NCBI GenBank assembly: GCA_020638555.1 | Contig: JACKII010000006.1 | Coordinates: forward strand, 62,001-126,000 | DNA: 64,000 nucleotides | Source: Alphaproteobacteria bacterium | Lineage (GTDB): Bacteria; Pseudomonadota; Alphaproteobacteria; Bin95 | Reading direction: 5' to 3' | Shown: positions 45,913 through 55,222 of the stretch, in pieces | Position numbering within the stretch: the first letter of the stretch is position 1 | Layout of the letters: the number at the start of each line of letters is the position of its first letter | Notes under the pieces: model-generated | Seen by the model: only the letters and a program-made list of their open reading frames with translations | Database searches by the model: none | Told to the model about the DNA's origin: nothing | Position numbers and translations under genes: made by a program

Positions 45913-46902
45913 CTATTCTGCGGCCAGGGCCTTGCGCTCGGGCACCAGCAGGGTCAGGCGCCACATTTCGCGGCTGTAGCGCTCGTAGTCATAGCCGGTG
46001 GCGGAGTGGATGGTGCAGCGATTGTCCCAGGTGACGATGTCGCCCGGCTGCCAGGCCCATTTCACCGTGTAGGCCGGCCCGGTGATGGTCGGCAGCAGGC
46101 CGCGCAGAATCTGCACGCTCTCATGCTCCTCCCCCTCCAGGTCGCAGACATCGAGCACGTCCGGCGCGATCGGCTCACCCTTCGGCAGGATGGCGCAGGT
46201 GGAACTGTTCAGGCCATAGAGCGCCGGCTCGCCGCTGACCGGGTGGTTCAGCACGACGGGCACCCGGTTTGGCGGGTTGGCGGCGCGTTGTTCCGGCGTC
46301 AGGATCGGGTAGTCCGGCGAGTATTTGTTGATCTTCTTGTCGTGGTGGGCCAGCGAGCAGACCGCCTCCAGCCCGTCCAGCCGGGCTTTCGTCTCGGCAT
46401 CGAGGTCGGCATAGGCGGCGCGCATGTCGGCGAACAGGGTCTCGCCTCCGGACTCCGGCGCGATCTTGCAATGAAAGACGGAGCCGATGGGCGGGCTCTG
46501 CCGGAAGGTCGAATCCGTGTGCCAGACCGGCCGACGCGTCGCGGGATCGTAGCGGATATCCGCGTCGGACCGCAATTGCGGCACCCGCGCCAGCGAGGCT
46601 TTCAGCTTGCCGGCCTCGTCGCGGATATTGCCGATGCGCAGGATGGGAAAGCCCTGCACCATCTTGTCTTCGCGGGCGACGAAGTTGCCGTATTCCACGG
46701 CACCGAACACCTCCGTCCAGGCCATCAGCTCGTCCGGCGTCGTGTCGGCGAGGTCGGAGCCGCGCAGCGCCAGCAGGCCGCCGTGTTTCGTCCAGAGGGC
46801 GAAGGCCTCTTGCTGGAAGGTGGGGTCGAGCAGGTCGCGGCGGGTCACGCCCTCGATCATCACGCCGAAATCGCCGTTCAGGGGGGAGGTGGGGTGCTGC
46901 AT
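45913..46902 (-). CDS. TauD/TfdA family Fe(II)/2-oxoglutarate dioxygenase
   Basis: A 329-residue protein. The iron-binding HxD is in RPVWHTDSTFRQS and the distal His in WDNRCTIHSATGYD, with the 2-oxoglutarate Arg in EMWRLTLL. Length and pattern fit alpha-ketoglutarate-dependent 2,4-D/taurine dioxygenases. The ATG at 46900-46902 has AGAGGAG eight bases upstream. It lies between the fused carboxylase and a dienelactone-hydrolase gene on the same strand, though long palindromic gaps separate them. Substrate unknown. Confidence 0.87.
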   Translation of the reverse strand: MQHPTSPLNGDFGVMIEGVTRRDLLDPTFQQEAFALWTKHGGLLALRGSDLADTTPDELMAWTEVFGAVEYGNFVAREDKMVQGFPILRIGNIRDEAGKLKASLARVPQLRSDADIRYDPATRRPVWHTDSTFRQSPPIGSVFHCKIAPESGGETLFADMRAAYADLDAETKARLDGLEAVCSLAHHDKKINKYSPDYPILTPEQRAANPPNRVPVVLNHPVSGEPALYGLNSSTCAILPKGEPIAPDVLDVCDLEGEEHESVQILRGLLPTITGPAYTVKWAWQPGDIVTWDNRCTIHSATGYDYERYSREMWRLTLLVPERKALAAE

Positions 46903-47004
46903 GGGCTGGGCTCCTCTGGTCGACCGGAGGAGTGAAGCACAGTTTTCGGCGCCGGCAAACCGGTGCGTTGCCGAGCGCCCGAGCGTAGCGGGCGCAATCC
47001 GCGC

Positions 47005-47150
47005 GCTGTCCCGGCCGAAGCGAGCGCAGCGAACGGAGGGCCGGGATCTCTGGCCGGGTGGGGCGCCGGCGGCGGGAGGTCCCGGATAGCGGCTCCGCCG
47101 CTTCCGGGAAAGCGCGAGAGGCTCTGCCGCTTCCGGGAAAGCTGGGAGAT
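47005..47150. repeat. AGCTTTCCCGG-type element with two tail units
   Basis: In the 248-base gap 46903-47150, an inverted-repeat element rich in CCGGGATC and TCCCGGAT is followed by two tandem copies of a 29-base unit ending CTTCCGGGAAAGC, near 47093-47150. It is the same tail type as at 23261, but with a one-base longer period. Confidence 0.75.
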
Positions 47151-47897
47151 CTAGCCCAGCCGGCGCCGATAGAGGGAAATCAGGCGTTCCCAATGGCGTT
47201 CGGCGGCGGGGACGTCGTAGCACCAGCGGCCGGGGAAGGCGAAGCCGTGATGCACGCCCGGGTGGATTTCCAACTCGCCCGGATTGCCGGACGCGTCGAA
47301 CAACTCTTTCAGCTTCGCCACCATGTCGAGCGGCGCCAGGTCGTCGTGCTCGGCGCAGGAGATGTAGAGTTCGCCCTTGGCCTGTCCCAACGTCCGGTGC
47401 GGGCTTTCCTCGGCCTCTTCGTTCACCAGCCAGGTGCCGTAGAAGCTGGCCGCGGCGGCGATGCGGTCGGGATAGCGTGCGGCGGCGGCGAGCGCATAGG
47501 GGCCGCTCATGCAATAGCCGTGGGTGCCGACCGGGCCGCTGGAGATTTCCGGTTGGGCGTCGATCCAGTCCAGCATGGCGCCGACATCGCGCATCACCGG
47601 CGGAATGGTCATCTTGGTGCGGACGGCGCGCATGCGAGCCTGCTCCGGATGGCCCTTCTCCAGCACGGTCGCCGGGTCGTATTTGGTGTCGCGGCCGGCA
47701 CGGTAATAGAGGTTCGGCAGCAGCACCGCATAGCCGACGGTCGCCAGCCGCCGGGCCATGCCATAGAGTTCCTCGCGGATGCCGGGAGCATCCATCAGCA
47801 TGAGCACGGCGGGGGCAGGCTCGCCGCGTTCCGGACGACAGAGGAAGGTCTCCATGCCGCCGTCCGGGGTTGGCAGGTCGAAAATCGCTTCGATCAT
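47151..47897 (-). CDS. Dienelactone hydrolase family protein
   Basis: A 248-residue alpha/beta hydrolase. The nucleophile is a Cys in GYCMSGPYALA, where most family members have GYCxGG, so the motif is altered to MSGP. The acid is in AEHDDLAP and the His in HPGVHHGFAFPG. The family hydrolyses dienelactone from chlorocatechol and carboxymethylenebutenolide. The start ATG at 47895-47897 overlaps the end of the LLM gene by four bases (ATGA), so they are translationally coupled. No other catechol genes are present. Confidence 0.87.
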   Translation of the reverse strand: MIEAIFDLPTPDGGMETFLCRPERGEPAPAVLMLMDAPGIREELYGMARRLATVGYAVLLPNLYYRAGRDTKYDPATVLEKGHPEQARMRAVRTKMTIPPVMRDVGAMLDWIDAQPEISSGPVGTHGYCMSGPYALAAAARYPDRIAAAASFYGTWLVNEEAEESPHRTLGQAKGELYISCAEHDDLAPLDMVAKLKELFDASGNPGELEIHPGVHHGFAFPGRWCYDVPAAERHWERLISLYRRRLG

Positions 47898-48751
47898 CGC
47901 ACACTCTCCAGGAATTGCACGAGCCGGTCGAGCCGGCGCAGCACGTCGTCGGCCGGGGCCGATTTGAGGCCGAAAATGCAGCGGGTGACGCCGGCCTCGC
48001 GCAGTTGCTCCACCCGGCCCGGGTCGCGCGGGGTGCCGAAGGTGGTGATCGGCATCGGCGCGCGGCCGGCGGCGTCGGTGCGGCGGCGCAACTCGCGCAT
48101 CATGGCGAGGCGTTCGTCCCAGCGGTCGTGGTCGGGATGATCCGCCAGCATCGGAATCCAGCCGTCGCCATAGCGCATCACCCGGTCGAGCGTGCGGGGC
48201 GCGTCGCCGCCGACGAAGATGCGCGGGTGCGGTTGCTGTGCCGGCTTCGGCCAGGACCAGATGTCGTCGAAATGGACGAACTCGCCGTGATAGCTGGCTT
48301 TTTCCTGGGTCCAGATCGCGCGCATGGCCTCGCAGCGCTCGCGCATGAGCTTGAAGCGCTTGGCCCATTGGCCGCCATGGTTCTCCATTTCCGGCTGGTT
48401 CCAGCCGCCGCCGACGCCGAAATCGACGCGCCCGCCGGAAATATGGTCGATGCTCGCCACTTCCTTGGCGGTGATGATCGGGTCGCGCTCCACCACCAGG
48501 CAGATGCCCGTGCCGAGGCGGATACGCTTGGTGACCGCGGCCGCGGCGGCGAGGCCGATGAACATGTCGATATTGTGCGAGTAGTCCGGCGGCATCTTGT
48601 CGGCGATGCGGAACGCCTCGTCGCTGCCGGCCGGGATGTGGGTGTGGTCGGGGATGAACAGGGCGTCAAGGCCCCGCTCCTCCACCGCCATGGCGAGGTC
48701 CGCCGGTCCCATCGAGAAATCGGTGGGGAACATGGTGACGCCGAATTCCAT
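47894..48751 (-). CDS. LLM-class F420-dependent-type oxidoreductase (TIGR03619-like)
   Basis: A 285-residue luciferase-like TIM-barrel protein. It has EFGVTMFPTDFSMGPADLA at the start, HTHIPAGSDEAFRIADKMPP, LGTGICLVVERDPIITAKEV, GRVDFGVGGGWNQPEMENHG, and VGGDAPRTLDRVMRYGDGWIP. This block set matches the F420-dependent branch annotated as TIGR03619; true F420 use in this organism cannot be judged. ATG at 48751 has GGAGGAA upstream. It overlaps the downstream dienelactone-hydrolase-type gene, suggesting a shared catabolic route. Confidence 0.86.
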   Translation of the reverse strand: MEFGVTMFPTDFSMGPADLAMAVEERGLDALFIPDHTHIPAGSDEAFRIADKMPPDYSHNIDMFIGLAAAAAVTKRIRLGTGICLVVERDPIITAKEVASIDHISGGRVDFGVGGGWNQPEMENHGGQWAKRFKLMRERCEAMRAIWTQEKASYHGEFVHFDDIWSWPKPAQQPHPRIFVGGDAPRTLDRVMRYGDGWIPMLADHPDHDRWDERLAMMRELRRRTDAAGRAPMPITTFGTPRDPGRVEQLREAGVTRCIFGLKSAPADDVLRRLDRLVQFLESVR

Positions 48752-48869
48752 GGGCGCGTTTCCTCCGGGATTTTGCTCTGAGTTTGAAGGGGAGTGTTGC
48801 GCGGCCACCGGCGGGACGCAAGGGGGCGGGCGTTTGGAGGGAAGGATCGCCGCCCCACGCCCGCCACCG

Positions 48870-49082
48870 AGCTTTCCCGGACGGCGCGGAGCGTTGATCC
48901 GGGACCTCCGGAAGCTGGCTCCGACTTTGGGGGAGATTCAAACGGCCCGAGGTCCCGGCTCGCGCCTTTGGCGCGGCCGGGAAAGCTCGGAAAGGGGGCG
49001 GGGAAAGCTCAGAAGGCAGGTCTGACCGCTCGCCACCGAGCTTTCCCGGACGGCGCGGCGCGGCGATCCGGGACCTCCGGGA
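48870..49082. repeat. One full and one partial AGCTTTCCCGG element
   Basis: The 344-base stretch 48752-49095 has no gene. A full element spans 48870-48987 with exact 11-bp inverted ends AGCTTTCCCGG and CCGGGAAAGCT. A second left end begins at 49039 and runs about 44 bases to the unmatched right side near 49082. The rest is featureless. Confidence 0.85.
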
Positions 49083-49095
49083 GGGGCGGAGAAGA

Positions 49096-49578
49096 TCAGC
49101 CCGCCGGTCGGTGGAAGGGTTGGCGCTGGCGGACCTTGTCCAGCAGCGACCAGTCGCCTTGCTCCACCTTGTAGCCCTCCGGCATGGGCGGGCGCAGTTC
49201 CAGGCCGAGCGATGCCACCACGCGGTCGTCGCGGTAATAGCACTGCGTCACCAACTGCTCCGCCAGGGTTGCGGCGGCCGGTTCTTCCTCGCGGAAAGCC
49301 TGGGCCACCGCCTCGCGCTGGCCCGGATGCAGCAGCACGAAGTCGGCGCGGTGTGCGGCCTGGGCCATCGTATTCAGGGTATCGAGCGCGGCGATCAGCC
49401 GGGCGAGCTTGTCGCCGTAGTTGGCATCCTTGACGATGGTCTTCGCAATCGCCTCGTCGCCGGCGCCCGGCACGCCGTATTTCTCGCTGGGAGGGACGAT
49501 CACGTCGGCCAGCGCCCGGAGCGTCAGCCACTCGGTCTCGTTCAGCAGATGGCCGTCCGGCGGTGTTTCTCGGGTCAT
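49096..49578 (-). CDS. Gluconate 2-dehydrogenase subunit 3 family protein
   Basis: A 160-residue small subunit with EWLTLRALADVIVPPSEKYGVPGAGDE and LLHPGQREAVAQAFREEEPAAATLAEQL. The family partners with a GMC-type flavoprotein in membrane-bound sugar-acid dehydrogenases. Here no Tat or Sec signal is visible, unlike many homologs. It is 12 bases after the GMC gene and shares a GAGGG ribosome site built from that gene's end. The usual cytochrome c subunit is missing next to it. Confidence 0.83.
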   Translation of the reverse strand: MTRETPPDGHLLNETEWLTLRALADVIVPPSEKYGVPGAGDEAIAKTIVKDANYGDKLARLIAALDTLNTMAQAAHRADFVLLHPGQREAVAQAFREEEPAAATLAEQLVTQCYYRDDRVVASLGLELRPPMPEGYKVEQGDWSLLDKVRQRQPFHRPAG

Positions 49579-49590
49579 GGTCGAAAGCCC

Positions 49591-51201
49591 TCAGTCGAAC
49601 AGGGTGGCGCTGGCGAGGCGCTGCTTCATCTGGTCCGCCACATAAAGCGCCAGCGCCTGGATGGTGTTGGTCGGGTTCACGCCGGCCGATGTCACGAAAA
49701 TGCTGCCGTCGATGACGAACAGGTTCTTGCAGTCGTGCGCCCGGCCCCACTCGTTCACCACCGAGCGCGCCGGGTCCTTGCCCATGCGCGCCGTGCCCAT
49801 CAGGTGCCAGCCGCCATAGGGGATCGGCCATTCGGAATAGACATCGAACGCGCCGCCCGCCTTCAGAATGTCGGTGGCCCGGTCGACGCCGTGTTGCAGC
49901 ATGCGCTTGGAGTTTTCCGACAGCGTGTAGCTGATCTTCGGCGCCGGGATGCCGTCGGAGTCGGTCAGGTCGGGGTCGATGGTGACGGTGTTGTGCTCCT
50001 CCGGCAGGTCCTCGCAGACCGCAACCATGCCGGTGCAGTGGCCGAACATCGTGCGGAAGGCGTCGTGATGGCCCTCGCCCCAGGGGATGCGGCCGTGGCG
50101 CAGGCCGGTGTGGGCGGTGCGCACCGGCGGCATGCCGCGCTGGATTTCCAGCGTGTAGCCGCGCACATAGCCGCGATCCGCGTCGGTCTCGTAGAATTCC
50201 TGGCTGCGCATCAGCTTATGCGGGCCGGCAAAGCCGTCGGTCGGCTCATCGAACATGCCCTGGATCCAGGCATAGGGGTGGAACATCAGGTTCTTGCCCA
50301 CCAGGCCCGAAGAGTTCGCGAGGCCATCCGGGTGCTGCGGCGACTTGGAGTTCAGCAGCAGGCGCGGCGTGCCGATGCCGTTGCAGGCGACCACGACCAC
50401 GTGGGCGTTGATTTCCCGCTCCTCGCCCTGGCCGGTGACATAGCGCGCACCGGTGGCCATGCCGTCCGGCCCGACCGTGATCTCGCGCACGCGGCAGCGG
50501 GTGCGCAGTTCGACACCGGCGCGCTGGGCGTGCGGCCAGTAGGTGACGTCGGCCGAGCCCTTGGCGCCCTGAGCGCAGCCGGCGCCGCACGCGCCCAGAT
50601 TGATGCAGCCGGCGCGGCCGTCATAGTCCTCGGTGATGATGGCGGTGTCGCTCGGCCACCAGTGCCAGCCCAGATTGTTGAAGCCCTTGGCCAACACCTT
50701 GCCCGACTCGCCCAGCGGCAGCGGCGGCAGGCGTTGCGCGTTGTCGGAGGGATATGCAGGGTCGCCGTTCATGCCGGCGACGCCGGTCATTTTCTCGTTC
50801 TCGGCGTAATAAGGGGCAAGCTGGTTGTAGTCGATCGGCCAGTCGTCGGCGACGCCGTCCAGGCTCTTGACCCGGAAATCGCTCGGGTGGAAGCGGGGAA
50901 AGTGGCCGGCATAGAGCACGGTGCCGCCGCCGACGCCGTTGAAATTGGCCACCTTGATCGGCGAGTCCGCCTCGTTGATCGGATAGTCGGTCACCAGGCC
51001 GCGCACATTCGGGTTGGTGGCGAAGTCGCTGAGCGCCCGCGCCTCCCAATCCCGCCCGGTCGAGGGATAGGCGAGCGGGTTCATCAGTCCGCCCTGTTCC
51101 AGACAGACGATGTGCATCTTGGTCTCGGCCAGACTCCAGGCCATGGCCGCGCCGGAGGCCCCGGCACCGATGATGAGTACGTCGACGGTTTCTTGCGCCA
51201 T
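49591..51201 (-). CDS. GMC-family flavin oxidoreductase (gluconate dehydrogenase-like)
   Basis: A 536-residue GMC protein: FAD site VLIIGAGASGAAMAWSL, GGGTVLYAGHFPRFHP, CINLGACGAGCAQGAKG, VVVACNGIGTPRLLL, and the C-terminal GGWHLMGTARMGKDPARS with the catalytic His region and TNTIQALALYVADQM. It oxidises an alcohol or sugar. With the small subunit next door it makes a gluconate-2-dehydrogenase-type pair that normally passes electrons to a cytochrome c. GGAGGA lies ten bases before the ATG at 51201. The liv transporter stops 231 bases upstream on the same strand. Confidence 0.88.
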   Translation of the reverse strand: MAQETVDVLIIGAGASGAAMAWSLAETKMHIVCLEQGGLMNPLAYPSTGRDWEARALSDFATNPNVRGLVTDYPINEADSPIKVANFNGVGGGTVLYAGHFPRFHPSDFRVKSLDGVADDWPIDYNQLAPYYAENEKMTGVAGMNGDPAYPSDNAQRLPPLPLGESGKVLAKGFNNLGWHWWPSDTAIITEDYDGRAGCINLGACGAGCAQGAKGSADVTYWPHAQRAGVELRTRCRVREITVGPDGMATGARYVTGQGEEREINAHVVVVACNGIGTPRLLLNSKSPQHPDGLANSSGLVGKNLMFHPYAWIQGMFDEPTDGFAGPHKLMRSQEFYETDADRGYVRGYTLEIQRGMPPVRTAHTGLRHGRIPWGEGHHDAFRTMFGHCTGMVAVCEDLPEEHNTVTIDPDLTDSDGIPAPKISYTLSENSKRMLQHGVDRATDILKAGGAFDVYSEWPIPYGGWHLMGTARMGKDPARSVVNEWGRAHDCKNLFVIDGSIFVTSAGVNPTNTIQALALYVADQMKQRLASATLFD

Positions 51202-51335
51202 GGACAGGCGTCCTCCGGGACTAACGTGCTTTGGTTATCGTCCGACAGGAAAGCACGCCGGGCGCGAGGCGGCAATCGGCAACGCGCCGTAGGGTTCGCG
51301 CCGTGGGGAAAGACCCCGGAGGCCGTCGGCAACGA

Positions 51336-51417
51336 CAGGTCCCGGCCAACCGTTGGCTCGCCGGGACCTGCTGCCCGGGTCTGGAATGGCGTCGGTCGCG
51401 TGCCCTACGACCGACGC
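51336..51417 (-). terminator. Tandem hairpins downstream of livF
   Basis: Two perfect 10-bp stems follow the livF stop on its own strand: 51389-51398 with 51408-51417 (GCGTCGGTCG / CGACCGACGC, 9-base loop) and 51336-51345 with 51361-51370 (CAGGTCCCGG / CCGGGACCTG, loop with CCAAC...TTGG). No T-run follows, so factor-dependent termination or RNA stability is as likely as intrinsic termination. Confidence 0.55.
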
Positions 51418-51432
51418 CCCGCCCTCCGTGCC

Positions 51433-52197
51433 TCAAATGGCAAGGTATTCATGGCGGAGGTCTTCGTTATCAAGCACTTCGCGTGCGGTGCCGTCATAGA
51501 CCACTTCGCCCATTTCGAGGATAACCGCCCGATCTGCAAGCTGAAGGGCGGCCACCGCGTTCTGTTCGACAATAATCGTTGTGATTCCGATTTCCTTGAT
51601 TTCGATCAATATGCTTTCGATTTCCCGCACGATGGTCGGCGCCAGCCCTTCATAGGGTTCGTCGAGAAGCAACAGCCGGATGTCGCGGGCGAGTGCGCGC
51701 GCGACGGCCAGCATTTGCTGCTCGCCGCCGGACATGGTGATCGCCTCCTGGCGGCGGCGTTCGGCAAGGCGCGGAAAATGATCGTAAATCCGCTCCAGCT
51801 CCCAGCCCTTCGGCTCCGCGACCTGGGCGAGCGTCAGGTTTTCCTCCACCGTCAGGCCGGGGATGATGCGGCGGTCTTCGGGCACGAGCTGCACGCCCTT
51901 CTGCGCCGCCTGATAGGCCTGCATGCGGTGCAGTTTGTCGCTGCCGAGCGTGATCTCGCCTCGGCGCAGCGCCGGGGTTTCCGTGCGGGCGATGGTGCGA
52001 AGCGTCGAGGTCTTGCCGGCGCCGTTGCGGCCCAGCAGCGCCAGGATTTGCTTCTCCGCAAGGTCGAACGACACGCCCTGCACGATATAGCTCTCACCAT
52101 AATAGGCATGCACGTCGCGGACGGCGAGGAAGGGCGCGGCTGGGCTCATGGCGTCGCTGTTCCGAATGACGGGGGCGGTGGCGGTTTGCACGGTCAT
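51433..52197 (-). CDS. livF: Branched-chain amino-acid-type ABC transporter ATPase LivF
   Basis: A 254-residue ATPase with Walker A LLGRNGAGKTSTLRT, signature LTMSGGEQQML-type TMSGGEQQMLAVARALA and Walker B LLLLDEPYEGLAP. It is the last gene of the cluster. ATG at 52197 has GGAGGGG seven bases upstream and overlaps the livG stop by four bases. LivF works with LivG, LivH, LivM and a binding protein to import amino acids or amides. The N-terminal 16 residues are longer than most LivF proteins; 52149 is an in-frame alternative. Confidence 0.88.
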   Translation of the reverse strand: MTVQTATAPVIRNSDAMSPAAPFLAVRDVHAYYGESYIVQGVSFDLAEKQILALLGRNGAGKTSTLRTIARTETPALRRGEITLGSDKLHRMQAYQAAQKGVQLVPEDRRIIPGLTVEENLTLAQVAEPKGWELERIYDHFPRLAERRRQEAITMSGGEQQMLAVARALARDIRLLLLDEPYEGLAPTIVREIESILIEIKEIGITTIIVEQNAVAALQLADRAVILEMGEVVYDGTAREVLDNEDLRHEYLAI

Positions 52198-52952
52198 ACG
52201 TGGGCCCCTCCCAGATAGGCTTCCTGGACCCGCGGGTCACCCTTGATCTGGTCGGGCGAGCCCTCGGCGATGACGTGGCCGCGGGCCAGCACGCTGATCT
52301 TGTGCGCCAGCGAAAACACCACGTGCATGTCGTGCTCGATGATGATCTTGGTGATGCCGCGCTCGCCGATCTTCTTCAGCAGGTCGATGGTGTTGTTGGT
52401 GTCGGCCCGGCTCATGCCGGCGGTTGGCTCGTCCAGCAGCAGCAGTTTCGGGTCCTGCACCAGGCACATGGCCAGTTCCAGCCGGCGCTTGTCGCCGCGG
52501 CTGAGCGAGCCGGCGATGACGTCGCGCTTCTCCCAGAGCCCGACCTCCCGCAGCATGTCGTCGGCCCTGGCGATCACCGCCCGGCGCGAGCCCACGGCCT
52601 CCCACGCATTGATGCGGAAGGCGCCGTCCGACTTGGCGAAGGACGGGATCATCACGTTCTCGTGCAGCGAGAGGTCGGCGAAAATCTCCGGCGTCTGGAA
52701 CACGCGCGAGACGCCGGCCTGGTTGATCTCGTGCGGTTGCAGGCCCAGCAGCGACTGGCCGGAGAACAGCACCGTGCCGGTGTCCGGACGCAGGCGGCCG
52801 ATGAAGCAGTTGAGCAGGGTCGACTTGCCGGCGCCGTTCGGGCCGATGATGGCGTGGACGCTGCCTTCCTCCACCTGAAGGTTGACATTGTCCAGCGCCT
52901 TCAGGCCGCCGAAGGTCTTGTTGACGCCCTGGACGTCGAGAATGGCGGTCAT
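52194..52952 (-). CDS. livG: Branched-chain amino-acid-type ABC transporter ATPase LivG
   Basis: A 252-residue ATPase: Walker A IIGPNGAGKSTLLN, signature LSRGDKRRLELAMCL (LSxGxKR type as in LivG) and Walker B LLLLDEPTAGMSRADTNN. The later LLKKIGERGITKIIIEHDMHVVF is typical of LivG. GGGAGGT lies about nine bases before the ATG. It is the third gene of the transport operon, and its stop overlaps livF. Confidence 0.89.
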   Translation of the reverse strand: MTAILDVQGVNKTFGGLKALDNVNLQVEEGSVHAIIGPNGAGKSTLLNCFIGRLRPDTGTVLFSGQSLLGLQPHEINQAGVSRVFQTPEIFADLSLHENVMIPSFAKSDGAFRINAWEAVGSRRAVIARADDMLREVGLWEKRDVIAGSLSRGDKRRLELAMCLVQDPKLLLLDEPTAGMSRADTNNTIDLLKKIGERGITKIIIEHDMHVVFSLAHKISVLARGHVIAEGSPDQIKGDPRVQEAYLGGAHV

Positions 52953-52967
52953 GGGTTCGGACCTCCC

Positions 52968-54122
52968 TTATTCGGCCGGCTGCGCGAGCGGGCGGGCGGG
53001 CGCCTTGGCGCCGCCGTCGCCGCCGGAGCGCCGGAACAATCGGGCCAAACGGCGGAAGCCCTCCATCACGCCGCCGGGCAGGAAGATCACCACCAGCATG
53101 AAGGCGACGCCCAGCATCAGGTGCCAGCCCTCGCCGACGAACGGGTTGACGAGCCAGGTGACCGCGTCGGCCAGCGGGCCGGGCAGGGCGTCGAAGGTGC
53201 GGTGCAGCACGCCCTCGTTGATGGCGGAGAAAATGTTCTCGAAATACTTGATCAGGCCCGCGCCCAGCACCGGGCCGACCAAGGTGCCGGCGCCGCCGAG
53301 AATGGTCATCAGCACCACCTCGCCGGAGGCGGTCCACTGCATGCGCTCGGCGCCGGCCAGCGGGTCGGTGCAGGCGAGCAGCGCGCCGGCAAGGCCGGCA
53401 TAGGCACCGGAAATGACGAAGGCGCTCAGCGTGTAGGGGCGGGTGTTGAAGCCGGTATAGCCCATGCGGTTCTGGTTCGACTTGATCGCCCGGAGCATCA
53501 TGCCGAAGGGCGAGCGGTTGATGCGCATGGCGATCAGGAAGCAGACGATCAACAGCACGGCACAGACATAGAAGCCGGAATAGCCCAGCATCGAGATCCC
53601 GAACAGGTTGGTGAGCGGCAGGCCGTCGCCCTGCTGGAAGAACAGGTTGTCGAGAATGCGCGGGTCGGTGCGGGCCAGTTGCAGGCCGGTCTCGCCATTG
53701 GTGATCGGCGTCAGCACGGAATAGGCCAGGTTGTAGCTCATCTGCGCGAAGGCCAGCGTCAGGATCGAGAAATAGATGCCGGTGCGGCGCAGGCTGACAT
53801 AGCCGATCAGCCAGGCAAAGGCGGCGGCGATCAGCACGGCGAAGGCGATGGCGGGGACCACGTTCATGGTCAGCCCCTTGAACACCCAGACCGCGGCATA
53901 GCTGCCGACGCCCAGAAAGGCGGCGTGGCCGAACGAGAGATAGCCGGTCATGCCGAACAGGATGTTGAAGCCGATGGCGAATATGCCGTAGATCGCGAAT
54001 TTCTGCATCAGGTCCGGATAGCCGGCGCCGAGCGGTGCCAGCCAGAGCGGCATGGTCAGCACGACGGCGGCGAAGCCGGCGAGCAGCAGCAGATCGTTGC
54101 GGGAGAGGTCTCGGAATATCAA
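52968..54122 (-). CDS. livM: Branched-chain amino-acid-type ABC transporter permease LivM
   Basis: A 384-residue permease with about ten helices. The blocks [25 protein letters not shown] near residue 45 and [17 protein letters not shown] near 295 are typical LivM. It uses a TTG start at 54122, one base after the livH stop, with GGAG seven bases upstream inside livH. A Lys/Arg-rich C-terminal tail of 40 residues follows the last helix. It is coupled to livH and 15 bases from livG. Confidence 0.87.
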   Translation of the reverse strand: MIFRDLSRNDLLLLAGFAAVVLTMPLWLAPLGAGYPDLMQKFAIYGIFAIGFNILFGMTGYLSFGHAAFLGVGSYAAVWVFKGLTMNVVPAIAFAVLIAAAFAWLIGYVSLRRTGIYFSILTLAFAQMSYNLAYSVLTPITNGETGLQLARTDPRILDNLFFQQGDGLPLTNLFGISMLGYSGFYVCAVLLIVCFLIAMRINRSPFGMMLRAIKSNQNRMGYTGFNTRPYTLSAFVISGAYAGLAGALLACTDPLAGAERMQWTASGEVVLMTILGGAGTLVGPVLGAGLIKYFENIFSAINEGVLHRTFDALPGPLADAVTWLVNPFVGEGWHLMLGVAFMLVVIFLPGGVMEGFRRLARLFRRSGGDGGAKAPARPLAQPAE

Positions 54123-54123
54123 T

Positions 54124-55149
54124 TTAGCTCTCCATCACACCCTTGCGGCCCATCAGCCCGCGCGGGCGGATCAGCAGAATGATCACGGCCACCAGATAGA
54201 TGATGATCTGGTCGATGCCGGGCAGCAGCGCCTTCACCTCGGTCATGGAGGCGAAGCTTTGCAGGATGCCGAGCAGGAAGCCGGCCGCCACCGCGCCTGG
54301 CAGCGAGCCCATGCCGCCGACCACGACCACGACGAAGGACAGGACCAGGAAATCCATGCCCATATGGTAGTCCGGCGGCAGGATCGGCGTGTACATCACG
54401 CCCGCCAGCCCCGCGACCACGGCGGCGATGGCGAAGACGACGGTGAAGCGCCGCTGGATCGGGATGCCCAGCAGACCGACGGTCTCGCGGTCCGCCATGC
54501 CGGCACGCACGACCATGCCGTAGGTGGTCAGGTTCAGGAAGGCGAACACCGCGCCGACGATTGCCAGCGAAAACAGCAGATAGACGATGCGCCACCACGG
54601 ATAGACGATCGAGCCGGCAAGCCCGAGCCAGGCGCCGAGATCGGCGCTGCCGGAGACGATGTCCGGCGCGGGCTGGGGCAGGGGGTTGGCGCCGAAGAAG
54701 CTCTTGACGATTTCCTGCAACACGATGGCGAGCCCGAACGTCACCAGGATCTGTTCGGCGTGGGGACGGTTGTAGAAAAAGCGGATCAGGCCCCGTTCCA
54801 TCACCAACCCGATCACCATCATGACCGGGATGGCCAACAGAATGGAAAACGGCACCGAATAGTCGATCAGGAACGAGCCGAAATCGCCGAACCAGAGTTG
54901 CGCATAGGGCGTGTGCACTTCCAGCGCGGTGCCCCAGGGCGTTTTCTGGGTCGGGTCGAGGGTGACTTGCTGGAGCGTCAGCAGCTTGTTGAAGGTGACC
55001 GCGCAGAATGCGCCCAGCATGAACAGCGCGCCGTGGGCGAAGTTGACCACGCCGAGCGTGCCGAAGATCAGGGTGAGCCCCAAGGCGATCAACGCATAGG
55101 CGCCGCCTTTGTCGAGCCCGTTCAGAATTTGCAGAATGACGGCGTCCAC
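54124..55149 (-). CDS. livH: Branched-chain amino-acid-type ABC transporter permease LivH
   Basis: A 341-residue permease with [36 protein letters not shown] at the start and [18 protein letters not shown] at the end. It carries an insert of about 40 residues after the second helix (around [15 protein letters not shown]) that ordinary LivH lacks. GTG at 55147-55149 with AGGAG six bases upstream is the best start; an ATG at 55182 would add 11 residues. It lies just past an intercistronic hairpin that separates it from the binding protein. Confidence 0.86.
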   Translation of the reverse strand: MDAVILQILNGLDKGGAYALIALGLTLIFGTLGVVNFAHGALFMLGAFCAVTFNKLLTLQQVTLDPTQKTPWGTALEVHTPYAQLWFGDFGSFLIDYSVPFSILLAIPVMMVIGLVMERGLIRFFYNRPHAEQILVTFGLAIVLQEIVKSFFGANPLPQPAPDIVSGSADLGAWLGLAGSIVYPWWRIVYLLFSLAIVGAVFAFLNLTTYGMVVRAGMADRETVGLLGIPIQRRFTVVFAIAAVVAGLAGVMYTPILPPDYHMGMDFLVLSFVVVVVGGMGSLPGAVAAGFLLGILQSFASMTEVKALLPGIDQIIIYLVAVIILLIRPRGLMGRKGVMES

Positions 55150-55184
55150 CGTGTTCTCCTTGCAGGCCGCTGCCGACGCCATGG

Positions 55185-55210
55185 CGGGAAGGGTGCGGGC
55201 ACCCTTCCCG
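55185..55210 (-). terminator. Intercistronic hairpin between the binding protein and livH
   Basis: A 12-bp inverted repeat, CGGGAAGGGTGC (55185-55196) with GCACCCTTCCCG (55199-55210), folds as an 11-bp stem with a four-base loop, 12 bases past the binding-protein stop. It could let the binding protein be made in excess over the permeases by partial termination or 3'-end protection, as known for many ABC operons. Confidence 0.7.
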
Positions 55211-55222
55211 GTGGGCAGACGC

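Noticed and set aside
49111..52218. Plus-strand open frame opposite the GMC, small-subunit and livF genes
   Set aside because: It covers several genes on the other strand that have clear motifs; no conserved domain is seen.
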